From Streptomyces sp. 71268 (lineage in GTDB: Bacteria > Actinomycetota > Actinomycetes > Streptomycetales > Streptomycetaceae): a stretch of 64,000 nucleotides of DNA. Each line of letters opens with the position of its first letter. Within the stretch, counting starts at the first letter, position 1. Below the pieces are notes generated by a model. It was not told where the DNA came from, did not search any database, and saw nothing but the letters and a program-made list of their open reading frames with translations. The stretch spans positions 6,020,501 to 6,084,500 of the forward strand of contig NZ_CP114200.1 of the NCBI RefSeq assembly GCF_029392895.1, given 5' to 3'. The position numbers were made by a program, and so were the translations under genes. This document shows positions 55,388 through 64,000 of this stretch, one piece after another.

Positions 55388-56404
55388 GTGCTGAGCGAAC
55401 GCAGACTTGAGGTTCTTCGCGCCATCGTCCAGGACTACGTCGGCACGGAGGAGCCGGTGGGCTCCAAGGCGCTGACCGAGCGGCACCAGCTCGGCGTCTC
55501 GCCGGCCACGGTGCGTAACGACATGGCCGCGCTTGAGGACGAGGGCTTCATCGCCCAGCCGCACACCAGCGCCGGCCGCATCCCCACCGACAAGGGCTAC
55601 CGCCTGTTCGTGGACCGGCTGGCCGGTGTGAAGCCGCTCTCACCGGCGGAGCGCCGGGCCATCCAGAACTTTTTGGACGGCGCGGTGGACCTCGATGACG
55701 TGGTGGGGCGCACGGTGCGGTTGCTCGCCCAGCTCACCCGGCAGGTCGCGGTGGTGCAGTACCCGTCGCTGACCCGCTCCACGGTGCGCCACGTCGAGTT
55801 GCTCGCGCTCGCTCCCGCCCGCGTGATGCTCGTACTGATCACCGACACGGGCCGGGTCGAGCAGCGGATGGTGGACTGCCCGGCGCCCGTGGGCGAGACG
55901 GCCCTGGCGGACCTGCGGGCGCGCCTGAACAGTCGGGTGGTCGGGCGCAGGTTCGCGGACGTGCCGCAACTCGTGCAGGACCTGCCGGAATCGTTTGAGC
56001 AGGAGGACCGGGGTACGGTCTCCACGGTCCTCGCGACGCTGCTTGAGACGCTGGTCGAGGAGACCGAAGAGCGGCTGATGATCGGCGGCACGGCCAACCT
56101 CACCCGGTTCGGCCACGACTTCCCGCTCACCATCCGGCCGGTGCTCGAGGCCCTGGAGGAGCAGGTCGTCCTCCTGAAGCTGCTCGGCGAGGCCAAGGAT
56201 TCGGGCATGACCGTGCGAATCGGTCATGAGAACGCTCACGAGGGCCTGAACTCCACATCCGTGGTCGCTGTCGGCTACGGTTCGGGCGACGAGGCAGTCG
56301 CAAAACTCGGCGTGGTCGGACCGACCCGCATGGACTACCCCGGAACGATGGGAGCGGTACGCGCAGTGGCACGATACGTCGGACAGATCCTGGCGGAGTC
56401 GTAA
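55388..56404 (+). CDS. hrcA: Heat-inducible transcriptional repressor HrcA
   Basis: Represses heat-shock genes through CIRCE. The 338-residue protein begins with the winged helix ([28 protein letters not shown], seen in part: [44 protein letters not shown]). GAF-like and dimerisation regions follow and end [25 protein letters not shown] (in part: [10 protein letters not shown]). The GTG at 55388 lies eight bases after GGAGG; a GTG nine bases earlier is too close to it. A CIRCE site and promoter precede the gene, and dnaJ follows without a gap. Confidence 0.97.
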   Translation: MLSERRLEVLRAIVQDYVGTEEPVGSKALTERHQLGVSPATVRNDMAALEDEGFIAQPHTSAGRIPTDKGYRLFVDRLAGVKPLSPAERRAIQNFLDGAVDLDDVVGRTVRLLAQLTRQVAVVQYPSLTRSTVRHVELLALAPARVMLVLITDTGRVEQRMVDCPAPVGETALADLRARLNSRVVGRRFADVPQLVQDLPESFEQEDRGTVSTVLATLLETLVEETEERLMIGGTANLTRFGHDFPLTIRPVLEALEEQVVLLKLLGEAKDSGMTVRIGHENAHEGLNSTSVVAVGYGSGDEAVAKLGVVGPTRMDYPGTMGAVRAVARYVGQILAES

Positions 56405-57538
56405 GTGGCGACGGACTACTACGCCGTCCTGGGCGTGCGGCGCGATGCCTCTCAGGACGAGATCAAGAAGGCGTTCCGCAGGCTCGCGCGTGAGCTTCAC
56501 CCGGACGTCAACCCCGACCCGAAGACGCAAGAGCGCTTCAAGGAGATCAACGCCGCCTACGAGGTGTTGTCGGACCCGCAGAAGAAGCAGGTCTACGACC
56601 TCGGTGGCGACCCGTTGTCCAACGCGTCGGGCGGCGGCCAGAGCGGCTTCGGTGCCGGCTTCGGCAACTTCTCCGACATCATGGACGCCTTCTTCGGCAC
56701 CGCCTCCCAGCGCGGCCCGCGCTCGCGGACCCGGCGTGGCCAGGACGCCATGATCCGGCTCGACATCGAGCTGGACGAGGCGGCGTTCGGGACCACCAAG
56801 GAGATCCAGGTCGACACGGCGATCGTGTGCACGACCTGTAGCGGCGAGGGTGCCGCGCCCGGCACCTCGGCGCAGACCTGTGACATGTGCCGCGGTCGCG
56901 GCGAGGTCTCCCAGGTCACCCGCTCCTTCCTCGGGCAGGTCATGACCTCGCGGCCGTGCCCGCAGTGTCAGGGCTTCGGCACCGTGGTGCCCACGCCGTG
57001 CCCCGAGTGCGCGGGCGACGGACGGGTGCGCTCGCGCCGCACGCTCACGGTCAAGATCCCCGCGGGCGTGGACAACGGCACCCGCATCCAACTCGCGGGC
57101 GAGGGCGAGGTCGGCCCGGGCGGCGGCCCCGCCGGCGACCTGTACGTGGAGATCCACGAGGCGTCGCACCCGGTCTTCCAACGGCGCGGCGACGACCTGC
57201 ACTGCACGGTCACCATCCCGATGACGGCGGCTGCGCTCGGCACCAAGGTGCCGTTGGAGACGCTGGACGGCCTGGAGGAGATCGACATCCGGCCGGGCAC
57301 CCAGTCCGGCCAGTCGGTCCCGCTGCACGGGCGCGGCGTGACGCACCTGCGCGGCGGCGGCCGGGGCCAGCTCATCGTGCACGTGGAGGTCACCACCCCG
57401 AGCAAGCTCGACCCCGAGCAGGAGGAACTCCTGCGCAGGTTGGCCAAGTTGCGGGGCGAGGAGCGCCCGTTGGGCGAATTCAAGCCAGGCCAGCAGGGGC
57501 TGTTCTCGCGGCTCAAGGACGCGTTCAACGGCCGCTGA
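56405..57538 (+). CDS. dnaJ: Chaperone DnaJ (second actinobacterial DnaJ)
   Basis: DnaK co-chaperone of 377 residues that stimulates ATP hydrolysis and delivers unfolded substrates. The J-domain has HPD at residues 32-34, a Gly/Phe region follows (GFGAGFGNF), and four zinc repeats are CTTCSGEG, CDMCRGRG, CPQCQGFG and CPECAGDG. The C-terminal substrate domains are complete. The GTG start directly abuts the hrcA stop, so both are made from one HrcA-controlled message, the known hrcA-dnaJ2 arrangement in Streptomyces. Confidence 0.97.
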   Translation: MATDYYAVLGVRRDASQDEIKKAFRRLARELHPDVNPDPKTQERFKEINAAYEVLSDPQKKQVYDLGGDPLSNASGGGQSGFGAGFGNFSDIMDAFFGTASQRGPRSRTRRGQDAMIRLDIELDEAAFGTTKEIQVDTAIVCTTCSGEGAAPGTSAQTCDMCRGRGEVSQVTRSFLGQVMTSRPCPQCQGFGTVVPTPCPECAGDGRVRSRRTLTVKIPAGVDNGTRIQLAGEGEVGPGGGPAGDLYVEIHEASHPVFQRRGDDLHCTVTIPMTAAALGTKVPLETLDGLEEIDIRPGTQSGQSVPLHGRGVTHLRGGGRGQLIVHVEVTTPSKLDPEQEELLRRLAKLRGEERPLGEFKPGQQGLFSRLKDAFNGR

Positions 57539-57574
57539 GGCCCGGCCCGGCTGCTCGGGCCATGAATCGCCGGT

Positions 57575-57609
57575 GGGCGCCGGTTCCGTCGCGTACGGGA
57601 CCGGCGCCC
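57575..57609 (+). terminator. Terminator after dnaJ
   Basis: GGGCGCCGGTTCCGT (57575-57589), loop CGCGT and ACGGGACCGGCGCCC (57595-57609) form a 15-bp stem with one G-U pair, the strongest hairpin in this region. Confidence 0.85.
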
Positions 57610-57823
57610 TTCGCGTGGGTGCGTCGGCGCGGTGAGCGCCGGGGCGGGAGCGGGCGGTGCGCCGGGGCGCGGGAGGGCACGGTGCCGCTTCCGTACGTGT
57701 GGGCGGCGTGCGCACCGCGTGAACGGCGCGTGCCCGGCAGGTGGGGAGTGCGTGGCGGGCGTCCACGGAGTGGACGCTCGGGGGCGTTACCCGGTGCTGT
57801 GGAGGGCGTGACACGATGTGGTC

Positions 57824-58942
57824 ATGTCCTCCGCGTTGACCGGTCTCTCCCGGTATCCGATCGTGCAGGCCCCCATGGCGGGCGGCGCCTCGCGCCCGCA
57901 GCTCGCAGCCGCCGTGGGCGCGACCGGCGGCCTCGGCTTCCTCGCCGCCGGGTACAAGACGCCGGCGGCGATGTACGAGGAGATCAAGCACCTGCGGGCG
58001 CAGAGCGACGTGCCCTTCGGCGTCAACCTCTTCATGCCGCAGCCCGCGACCAGCGACCCTTCGGCCGTCGCCGTCTACGCCGAGCAACTGGCGGGCGAGG
58101 CCGCCTGGTACGAGACGCCGCTCGGCGACCCCGACTCGGGCAACGACGACGCCTACGAGGCCAAACTCGCCATACTGCTCGACGACCCGGTACCGGTGGT
58201 CTCCTTCACCTTCGGCTGCCCGACGCGCGCCGTGTGCGAGGCGCTGGCCCGGGTGGGCACCGTGACAGTGGTCACCGTCACCACCGTGGAGGAGGCGCTG
58301 GCCGCGCACGCGGCCGGGGCCGACGCCGTCTGCGTCCAGGGCATCGAGGCCGGCGGCCACCAGGGCACGCACCGCGACGACCCGCACGCCCAGGGCATGG
58401 GCGCGGGGCTCGGGCTGCTGGCCCTGATCGAGCTGGTGCGCGACGCGGTGCCGCTGCCGCTGATCGCCGCCGGCGGACTGATGCGCGGCACGCAGATCGC
58501 CGCCGTGCTGGCGGCCGGCGCGAGCGCCGCGCAGCTCGGCACCGCGTTCCTGGTCTGCCCCGAGTCCGGCGCGCACGAGCTGCACAAGCGGGCCATGACC
58601 GACACCACCTTCACCCGCACCGAACTCACCCGCGCCTTCTCCGGCCGCCCCGCTCGCGGCCTGGCCAACCGCTTCCTGCGCGAGCACGGCCCGTACGCCC
58701 CCGTCGCCTACCCCCAGGTGCACCACCTCACCTCCGGGTTGCGCAAGGCCGCCGCCAAGGCCGGTGACCCGCAGGGCATGGCGCTCTGGGCGGGCCAGGG
58801 GCACCGGCTGGCCCGGGAGATGCCGGCGGGGCACCTGGTGGAGGTCCTCGTCGACGAGCTGGAGGCCGCCCGCGCGGGGCTCGCCGCGCGGGCCGGGCTG
58901 GCGGCGCCGCAGCCACGGTCGGGCGCCGGAGGCGTGGCGTGA
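57824..58942 (+). CDS. Nitronate monooxygenase family flavoprotein
   Basis: A 372-residue FMN-dependent TIM-barrel enzyme of the 2-nitropropane dioxygenase family, which oxidises alkyl nitronates. Conserved pieces are the N-terminal YPIVQAPMAGGASRPQLAAAV, GFLAAGYKTP, VVSFTFGCP, the FMN-phosphate block GIEAGGHQGTHRDD with the catalytic His, IAAGGLMRGTQIAAVLAAGA and LGTAFLVCPESGAHELHKRA (in part). ATG 57824 (MSSALTGLSRYP) is used. rsmE starts inside its last codons (GTGA), so they are co-translated, a linkage often seen in Streptomyces though without a known functional reason. Confidence 0.93.
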   Translation: MSSALTGLSRYPIVQAPMAGGASRPQLAAAVGATGGLGFLAAGYKTPAAMYEEIKHLRAQSDVPFGVNLFMPQPATSDPSAVAVYAEQLAGEAAWYETPLGDPDSGNDDAYEAKLAILLDDPVPVVSFTFGCPTRAVCEALARVGTVTVVTVTTVEEALAAHAAGADAVCVQGIEAGGHQGTHRDDPHAQGMGAGLGLLALIELVRDAVPLPLIAAGGLMRGTQIAAVLAAGASAAQLGTAFLVCPESGAHELHKRAMTDTTFTRTELTRAFSGRPARGLANRFLREHGPYAPVAYPQVHHLTSGLRKAAAKAGDPQGMALWAGQGHRLAREMPAGHLVEVLVDELEAARAGLAARAGLAAPQPRSGAGGVA

Positions 58943-59682
58943 GCGCGCCGGTCTTCGTCGCCGACACCCTGGAGGGCGCGGCGGTCGGCGCCGCGCTCAC
59001 GCTGACCGGCCCCGAGGGGCGGCACGCGGTCTCGGTGCGCAGGCTGCGGGTCGGCGAGGAGATCGTGCTCACCGACGGGGCGGGCCGAGGCGCCTCGGGC
59101 ACCGTCACCGCCGTGGAGGGCAAGGACCGTCTGACGGTCGAGGTGGACGAGGTGCGGGGGGAGCCGGCGCCGCAGCCGCGCATCACCGTCGTGCAGGCGC
59201 TGCCCAAGGGCGACCGGGGCGAACTCGCCGTGGAGACCATGACCGAGACCGGCGTGGACGCGGTGGTGCCGTGGGCCGCCGCGCGCTGCATCACCCAGTG
59301 GCGCGCCGAGCGGGGCGCCAAGGCGCTCGCCAAGTGGCGGGCCACCGCGCGCGAGGCGGGCAAGCAGTCGCGCCGGCTGCGCTTCCCCGAGGTCGCCGAG
59401 GCAATGAGCACGCCACAGGTGGCCGAGCTGCTGTCGCGGGCCGACTTCGCCGCCGTGCTGCACGAGGAGGGCTCCCAGCCGTTGGCCACGGCCGAGCTGC
59501 CGACGCGGGGCGAGGTCGTGCTCGTCGTCGGGCCCGAGGGTGGCGTGTCCCCGGAGGAGTTGACCGCCTTCGCCGCCGTGGGTGCCCAGCCCTACCGGCT
59601 CGGGCCCAGCGTGTTGCGGACCTCCACCGCGGGCACGGCGGCCCTCGCGCTGCTGCTCGGCCGCACCGGCCGGTGGGGTTAG
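58939..59682 (+). CDS. rsmE: 16S rRNA (uracil-1498-N3)-methyltransferase
   Basis: SPOUT-class methyltransferase that methylates U1498 in the 30S subunit with S-adenosylmethionine. The 247-residue length fits. An N-terminal PUA-like domain (HAVSVRRLRVGEEIVLTDGAG) is followed by the knot domain: LPKGDRGELAVETMTETGVD, LVVGPEGGVSPEELTAF and LGPSVLRTSTAGTAALALL. The GTG start overlaps the previous stop by four bases. The combination dnaJ-(NMO)-rsmE is typical of actinobacteria and related phyla. Confidence 0.96.
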   Translation: MSAPVFVADTLEGAAVGAALTLTGPEGRHAVSVRRLRVGEEIVLTDGAGRGASGTVTAVEGKDRLTVEVDEVRGEPAPQPRITVVQALPKGDRGELAVETMTETGVDAVVPWAAARCITQWRAERGAKALAKWRATAREAGKQSRRLRFPEVAEAMSTPQVAELLSRADFAAVLHEEGSQPLATAELPTRGEVVLVVGPEGGVSPEELTAFAAVGAQPYRLGPSVLRTSTAGTAALALLLGRTGRWG

Positions 59683-59947
59683 CCACTGGGGTGAGCCACC
59701 CGCGACGCGACGGGTTCCCGCGCGGTGTGGGGTAAGGCGTGGGGCGGCCGTGACGCCGGACGAGGGGCGCGCGCATGCCGACGGGGGCGCGCGCGGGGTG
59801 CCCGCGCGCGTACCGATGTCTCGCCTATGCCGGCCCGTACGGCCCGGTGATCGCGCGAAGTGTGCCCCACACGGGTGACGGGGTGCCCAAACGAGTGGCC
59901 GATGGTGCCCTTTCGAGCACGTGGGAGGGGGTGGCAGGCTGCACTCC

Positions 59948-60388
59948 ATGGGGGCACCAACACGAGTACGGCGATGGCGGCACACGGTCATCGCACTGGG
60001 CGCGGTCGGCGCGGCACTGGGCACGCTGGCGGCGTGCGACGACGTCGAGGGCGGACTGCGGGCATCCACGGTCGCGGTCACCACGGACAAGGTGGGGACC
60101 CGGGCGCTGGAGCGCGGCGGCATCGACGTGCAGTGGCTGACCTGCACGGCACAGATCAAACGGGAGGAGAACGAGGCGAGTGGCAAGCCACGTGCACGTA
60201 ACACGGGCCGCGCGCAGGTGAGCTGCCGTGGCAAGACCGAGAAGAGCCAGGACCTGGAGATCGGCGGGACCGTCAGCTACGTACGCAAGGACCGCTGCGT
60301 ACGCGGCGCGCTGACCGGCAAGTTGGCTGGCCGCGTGGTCTTCGAGGCGGACCTGATCGGCGAGTGCGGAAGTGGCCGGTCCGCCTAG
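59948..60388 (+). CDS. Small lipoprotein, function unknown
   Basis: A 146-residue lipoprotein. The signal peptide ([20 protein letters not shown]) ends in LAAC with the lipid Cys at residue 30. The mature part has [33 protein letters not shown] and LIGEC, four Cys that may form two disulphides, and strands reminiscent of small beta-barrel lipoproteins. ATG 59948 is preferred over an upstream in-frame GTG at 59921. It stands alone between rsmE and the HIT gene. I cannot assign a role. Confidence 0.8.
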   Translation: MGAPTRVRRWRHTVIALGAVGAALGTLAACDDVEGGLRASTVAVTTDKVGTRALERGGIDVQWLTCTAQIKREENEASGKPRARNTGRAQVSCRGKTEKSQDLEIGGTVSYVRKDRCVRGALTGKLAGRVVFEADLIGECGSGRSA

Positions 60389-60610
60389 GGCGTGTTCCCG
60401 GAGGCGCGGCCGGCCGGACCGCGATCGGAGCCGGCCCGGCCGGTCCCCGCTCCACCGCCGCCCGCCGCCCGCCGCCCGCCGTGCGACGCCGGCGGGCGAC
60501 CCGGCGCGACGACATCGGGGTACCGCGCGGCGGGGGCAGCGACCGGGCCCGCGCCACCGGGCCGCTAGCATGCGACGTACCCCAACGGACGGTGCTAAGG
60601 AGACGCGGCG

Positions 60611-60970
60611 ATGGCGGGAGAACCGCAGGCCGACTGCTTGTTCTGCAAGATCGTGGCGAAGGAGGTGCCGGCGACCGTGGTGCGCGAAACGGCGACGACC
60701 CTCGCCTTCCGCGACATAAACCCGCAGGCTCCCACGCACGTCCTCGTTATCCCCAAGTCCCACCACCCGGACGCCGGGTCGCTGGCCGCCGCCGAACCGG
60801 AGGCTGCGGCCGACGTCCTGCGCGAGGCCGGCCTCGTCGCCGTCGACGAGGGGATCGCCGACACCGGCTACCGCATCGTGTTCAACACGGGCAGCGGCGC
60901 CGGCCAGACCGTCTTCCACGCGCACGCGCACGTCCTGGGCGGTCGCGGCCTGAACTGGCCTCCCGGGTAA
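60611..60970 (+). CDS. HIT-family (histidine triad) nucleotide-binding protein, HINT-like
   Basis: A 119-residue purine-nucleoside phosphoramidase-like protein. An N-terminal zinc-type CLFCKI, the helix [16 protein letters not shown] and the triad [10 protein letters not shown] with the catalytic His, followed by the HINT-type end NWPPG, are all present. ATG 60611 has AAGGAGA eight bases upstream. The RNase Z-like gene begins 5 bp after the stop, so the two are co-transcribed. Confidence 0.95.
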   Translation: MAGEPQADCLFCKIVAKEVPATVVRETATTLAFRDINPQAPTHVLVIPKSHHPDAGSLAAAEPEAAADVLREAGLVAVDEGIADTGYRIVFNTGSGAGQTVFHAHAHVLGGRGLNWPPG

Positions 60971-60975
60971 GCCAG

Positions 60976-61911
60976 TTGTCCGTACGTGAACTGGTCGTCC
61001 TGGGCACCGCGAGCCAGGTGCCGACCCGGCACCGCAACCACAACGGCTATGTGCTGCGCTGGGACGGCCAGGGCATCCTCTTCGACCCCGGTGAAGGCAC
61101 CCAGCGGCAGATGCTGCGCGCCGGGGTCGCGGCCCACGACCTGCACCGCGTCTGCGTCACGCACTTCCACGGCGACCACTCGCTCGGCCTGGCCGGGGTC
61201 ATCCAGCGGATCAACCTCGACCGGGTGCCGCATCCGATCACGGCCCACTATCCGGCCAGCGGCCAGCGGTTCTTCGAGCGGCTGCGGTACGCGACGGCCT
61301 ATCGCGAGACGGTCGACATAGCCCAGGAGCCGGTGCGCGGGCCGGGCGCGACGCTCGCCACCACCTCCGCGTACACGCTCACGGCGACGCGGCTCTCGCA
61401 CCCGGTCGAGTCCTACGGCTACCGCCTGGTGGAGCCGGACGGCCGCCGCATGCTGCCCGACCGACTCGCCGCCCACGGCCTGGCCGGGCCGCTCGTCGGC
61501 AGGTTGCAGCGGGAGGGCGAGGTGCGCGTCGCCGGGCGCACGGTCGCCTTGGAGGAGGTCAGCGAGGTCCGCCGGGGGCAGCGCTTCGCCTTCGTGATGG
61601 ACACCCGGCTGTGCGACGGCGTGTACGCCCTCGCCGAGGGGTGCGACCAACTCGTCATCGAGTCGACGTTCCTGGACGAGGACGAGGCGCTGGCCCGCGA
61701 GCACGGTCACCTGACGGCTGGTCAGGCGGCGCGCGTCGCGGCGGAGGCGGGGGTGCGGCAGTTGGTGCTCACACACTTCTCGCAGCGCTACGGCGACCCG
61801 GCCGAGTTCGAGCGGCAGGCCCGGGCGGCGGGCTTCGCCGGCGAACTCGTGGTGGCCAGCGACCTGATGCGGGTGGCCGTGCCGTCTCGGGCCGGCACGG
61901 GCGGCCAGTGA
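60976..61911 (+). CDS. Ribonuclease Z-like metallo-hydrolase, TTG start
   Basis: A 311-residue MBL-fold enzyme of the RNase Z/ElaC group. [19 protein letters not shown] (in part), [11 protein letters not shown], the metal motif [27 protein letters not shown], the Asp in [17 protein letters not shown] and the His in LTHFSQRY match ElaC proteins, which process tRNA 3' ends; some members instead act on other phosphodiesters. No ATG or GTG lies before the first conserved motif, so TTG 60976 ([10 protein letters not shown]) is the probable start. It follows the HIT stop by 5 bp. Encoded CCA is absent from the two tRNA-Ala genes in this window, so an RNase Z activity would be useful. Confidence 0.88.
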   Translation: MSVRELVVLGTASQVPTRHRNHNGYVLRWDGQGILFDPGEGTQRQMLRAGVAAHDLHRVCVTHFHGDHSLGLAGVIQRINLDRVPHPITAHYPASGQRFFERLRYATAYRETVDIAQEPVRGPGATLATTSAYTLTATRLSHPVESYGYRLVEPDGRRMLPDRLAAHGLAGPLVGRLQREGEVRVAGRTVALEEVSEVRRGQRFAFVMDTRLCDGVYALAEGCDQLVIESTFLDEDEALAREHGHLTAGQAARVAAEAGVRQLVLTHFSQRYGDPAEFERQARAAGFAGELVVASDLMRVAVPSRAGTGGQ

Positions 61912-62000
61912 CGCGGGGTCGCTCGCGGGTCGGCCCGCGAGCGTGAGCGGCGGTGGCGCGGGCCCCGAACGCGCGCCACTGCCGCTGTGCGGGGTGCCGG

Positions 62001-62549
62001 TCAGGCGATGATGCGGAACCTCTGGTTCGCGTTGGCGCCCGGCGCCTTGCACCGGTACTGGATGATCGGTGCGCCGTTCGCGGTGCTGGCGCCCTTCACG
62101 TCGAAGCACTTGCCGGCGAAGGTCTTGATGAGGACCCGGTCGCCGCCGTCGGCGACGATGCGGAACCGCTGGTTGGCGTCGCTGCCTCCGGGCTTGCAGG
62201 AGTACTGGATGATCGGGGCCTCGTCGCGCGTGCTCCTGTTGGCGACGTCGAGGCACTTGCCGCTGGTGTGGGTGGGGTGGATCTTGTGCAGGCCGCCGCC
62301 GACCGGGATGAAGTCGAAGCGCTGGTTCGCCTTGCCGGCACCGCAGGTGTACTGGATGATCGGCGCGCCGTTCGCCTGGCTGCCGCGGTGGACGTCGAGA
62401 CACTTGCTGGCGAACGTTCTGATCGTGCCCTCACGGGGCAGCATGGCCGAACTCTCGGCCGCCTGGACGCTGGCCGGCAGGGCGGTCGCCGCGGCGGCCG
62501 TGACGGCGACGGTGGACAGACAGCGCAGAACTTTCGCGCGAACGCGCAT
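62001..62549 (-). CDS. Secreted ricin-B-type (beta-trefoil) lectin without catalytic domain
   Basis: A 182-residue exported protein. ATG 62549 opens a Sec signal (CLSTVAVTAAAATALPASVQA, cleavage near AQA-like VQA/AES). Three similar subdomains follow, each with KCLDV or KCFDV and QRF: SKCLDVHRGSQANGAPIIQY, GKCLDVANRSTRDEAPIIQY and GKCFDVKGASTANGAPIIQY (20 residues each), the Q-x-F/W beta-trefoil pattern. Such domains bind sugars and are usually attached to glycosidases. Here the lectin stands alone. Cys pairs (KC...YTC or YSC) likely form a disulphide in each subdomain. Confidence 0.92.
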   Translation of the reverse strand: MRVRAKVLRCLSTVAVTAAAATALPASVQAAESSAMLPREGTIRTFASKCLDVHRGSQANGAPIIQYTCGAGKANQRFDFIPVGGGLHKIHPTHTSGKCLDVANRSTRDEAPIIQYSCKPGGSDANQRFRIVADGGDRVLIKTFAGKCFDVKGASTANGAPIIQYRCKAPGANANQRFRIIA

Positions 62550-62668
62550 GTTGGTGCTCCTTGTTCCGAAGTTGACCCCCTTAGCAGGATTGGCGCGGTA
62601 TGAGTATGAGAAACGCCGAATAGTCGGCGTTCATCCGTTTGCTCCGCCGCCACTGAAGACCGGAGTGC

Positions 62669-62887
62669 TCAGCCGGTCGGCGACCCGCTCCGATGGGCGC
62701 AGCACGGGGTCGGCGCAAGGGAGTTGCTCGGGAAGCGCACCCTTCGCGCCCGGCTCTGGTCGAGCGAACGGTGGCCGGCCAGCGGCGGATGCGCCGCGCT
62801 CGCCGTGAGGTAGGCCGGCGAGAAGGCGCCCAGGCCGTGGGCGTAGACGCGCGCCGGCTGCCGTCCGGGCAGCTCGACCCAGCGCAT
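62669..62887 (-). pseudogene. Remnant of an alpha/beta-hydrolase gene (N-terminus only)
   Basis: From ATG 62887 the reading frame gives MRWVELPGRQPARVYAHGLG then AFSPAYLTASAAHPPLAGHRSL, the standard start of Streptomyces alpha/beta hydrolases of the MhpC type, including the HGLG oxyanion-side motif. After about 42 residues (near 62762) the similarity stops where LVDLLGFGxSD would follow, and the frame runs through unrelated sequence to a stop at 62669. No catalytic Ser, Asp or His remains. A good ribosome binding site (GAGGGGG) precedes the ATG. The rest of the gene appears deleted. Confidence 0.7.
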
Positions 62888-63191
62888 CCGGTCCCCCTCG
62901 GGCGTCACCGCTGCCTCACGCAGGGTCTACTCCTTCGCGGCGGTGGGCGAGGGACGAGACGACGGGGGAGCAGCGTGGACACCCGCGCTCAGCGCCTCCG
63001 CGCGGCCCCTTTCGCACGGCGCCACGGCGACCCGGGGCCCGTCCCGGAGCCGCCCCGCCGGCCGGGCGCGTACGCGGCGATCGGGCACACTGGCCCCACC
63101 CGCACCGTCCGGCGCGCCCGCGGTACGGCAGGGCACCCGGGGCTGGGTCGTGCGGGGGCAGTACAGCGAGGTACGGCAAGGGAGCGACACC

Positions 63192-64000
63192 GTGACACGG
63201 CGAGACGGAGACGGCGCCACCCGGGCGAACGGCGACGACCGGGCCCACCACGAGCCGCCGGAGCGGCCCGAGGAGGCCGGCGGGCCGGGCGCGGCCCTCC
63301 GCGCGCGGACCGGTGAGGCGCACGCCGAGTCGAGCCCCGGGGCGTGCGCCGGGCGGCCGGGAACCGCGCACGGGGAAACGTCCGCCGGCGCACACCCGGG
63401 GCCCCCGGGGGACGGACCAGGGACCGGCCCCGGGCCGGGAACCGGGGCCAGGCCAGGTGCCGGGCCCGGGCGTCGGGAAGGGAGGAGCCCGCTCGGCGCG
63501 CCGGTTCCCGGCGAGGGCGGAGTGCGCCCGGTGCTCGATCCGCTCGCCGCCGTCCGCCGCCCCGACGACCCGGCCTGCGACGTCTACCTGACCGGCCCCG
63601 TCTTCCTCGACATCGTCTTCACCGGCCTCGACTCGGCTCCCGTGCGCGGTACCGAGTCCTGGGCCCGCGGCATGGGCTCAAGCCCCGGTGGCGTGGCCAA
63701 CATGGCCACCGCGCTCGCCCGGCTCGGGCTGCGCACCTCACTCGCCGCCGCCTTCGGCGACGACATGTACGGCGACTACTGCCGGGACGCCCTCGACCGT
63801 GGCGAGGGCATCGACCTGTCGCTGTCGCGCACGGTGCCGGGCTGGCACTCGCCGGTCACCGTCTCCATGGCGTACGAGGGCGAGCGCACGATGGTCTCGC
63901 ACGGGCACGAAGCGCCGCCGACGCGGGCGGGGGCGGCGGAGGGGGCGTTTGACGGGGAGCCCGCCCCGGAGTGCCCGCCGCCGGCGCGCGCCTGCGTGGC
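63192..64000 (+). CDS. PfkB-family carbohydrate kinase, cut by the window end
   Basis: The open end of the window contains the start of a sugar or nucleoside kinase. The GTG at 63192 with GGGAG upstream (AAGGGAGCGACACC) opens a 113-residue Gly/Pro/Ala-rich disordered region. The kinase domain then begins with DVYLTGPVFLDIVFTGLDSAP and contains the sugar-binding GGVANMATALARLGLRTSLAA (PfkB signature 1; GGxxxN type) and AAFGDDMYGDYC. The catalytic GAGD motif lies beyond the window. A start closer to the domain, GTG 63522 or GTG 63531 (VLDPLAAVRRPDD), is possible. Confidence 0.85.
   Translation, partial: MTRRDGDGATRANGDDRAHHEPPERPEEAGGPGAALRARTGEAHAESSPGACAGRPGTAHGETSAGAHPGPPGDGPGTGPGPGTGARPGAGPGRREGRSPLGAPVPGEGGVRPVLDPLAAVRRPDDPACDVYLTGPVFLDIVFTGLDSAPVRGTESWARGMGSSPGGVANMATALARLGLRTSLAAAFGDDMYGDYCRDALDRGEGIDLSLSRTVPGWHSPVTVSMAYEGERTMVSHGHEAPPTRAGAAEGAFDGEPAPECPPPARACV

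Noticed and set aside
55640..58834. A 1064-codon open frame on the minus strand
   Set aside because: It is antisense to hrcA, dnaJ and the nitronate monooxygenase gene, all of which are certain. Long shadow frames are normal at this GC content.

Overview
The window is a very high-GC actinobacterial chromosome segment, almost certainly from Streptomyces or a close relative. The evidence is the codon usage (GC-ending codons nearly everywhere, many GTG starts), 4-bp GTGA/ATGA stop-start overlaps, rare TTA codons, and the core-gene order proB-proA-nadD-rsfS-leuS-comEA-comEC-holA-rpsT-lepA-hemW-hrcA-dnaJ-rsmE, which is the usual Streptomyces arrangement. Most of it is housekeeping chromosome. The accessory material is one IS5-type element, a PstS-like/ArsR/MFS block between comEC and holA, and several G-rich, gene-free low-complexity stretches.

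Layout. 1-3055: proline synthesis (proB, cut by the window edge; a small conserved gene; proA). 3225-11347: a morphogenesis-like cluster with two paralogous single-pass membrane proteins of the SCO2583/SCO2584 type, an M48 protease, two tiny membrane proteins, nadD, a LytR-C-terminal-domain protein, rsfS and a histidine phosphatase. 11485-12730: two identical tRNA-Ala(GGC) genes enclosing two small zinc-ribbon genes and an array of short hairpins. 12807-19776: an ABC exporter operon (lipoprotein, adaptor, ATPase, permease) divergent from a response regulator, sensor kinase and lipoprotein. 20007-23071: leuS behind a leucine-rich leader peptide and an intrinsic terminator. 23722-24618: an IS5-family element with its transposase split over two frames. 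24784-29387: a coiled-coil membrane protein, degV, an SDR oxidoreductase and a divergent HTH regulator. 29699-34578: comEA-comEC, each with an in-frame TTA codon. 34481-38542: PstS-like membrane protein, ArsR regulator and MFS exporter. 38623-46073: small acidic protein, holA, a membrane protein, an SGNH hydrolase, rpsT and lepA. 46316-55187: acyl-CoA ligase, a three-domain SpoIIE phosphatase, hemW, a Uma2 protein, a DUF3097 protein and a metallo-hydrolase. 55277-59682: CIRCE-controlled hrcA-dnaJ, a nitronate monooxygenase and rsmE. 59948-64000: lipoprotein, HIT protein, RNase Z-like hydrolase, secreted ricin-B lectin, an alpha/beta-hydrolase remnant and the start of a PfkB-family kinase.

How the genes work together. 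The ABC operon and the two-component genes read as one envelope-stress or drug-export module sharing a 133-bp divergent control region. ArsR and the MFS exporter form a self-regulated efflux pair with a 20-bp near-palindromic operator. leuS appears to be controlled by attenuation through a leader peptide with three consecutive Leu codons. TTA codons in both comEA and comEC suggest that this DNA-uptake-like pair depends on the bldA tRNA. I see no rRNA, CRISPR array, prophage or biosynthetic gene cluster.
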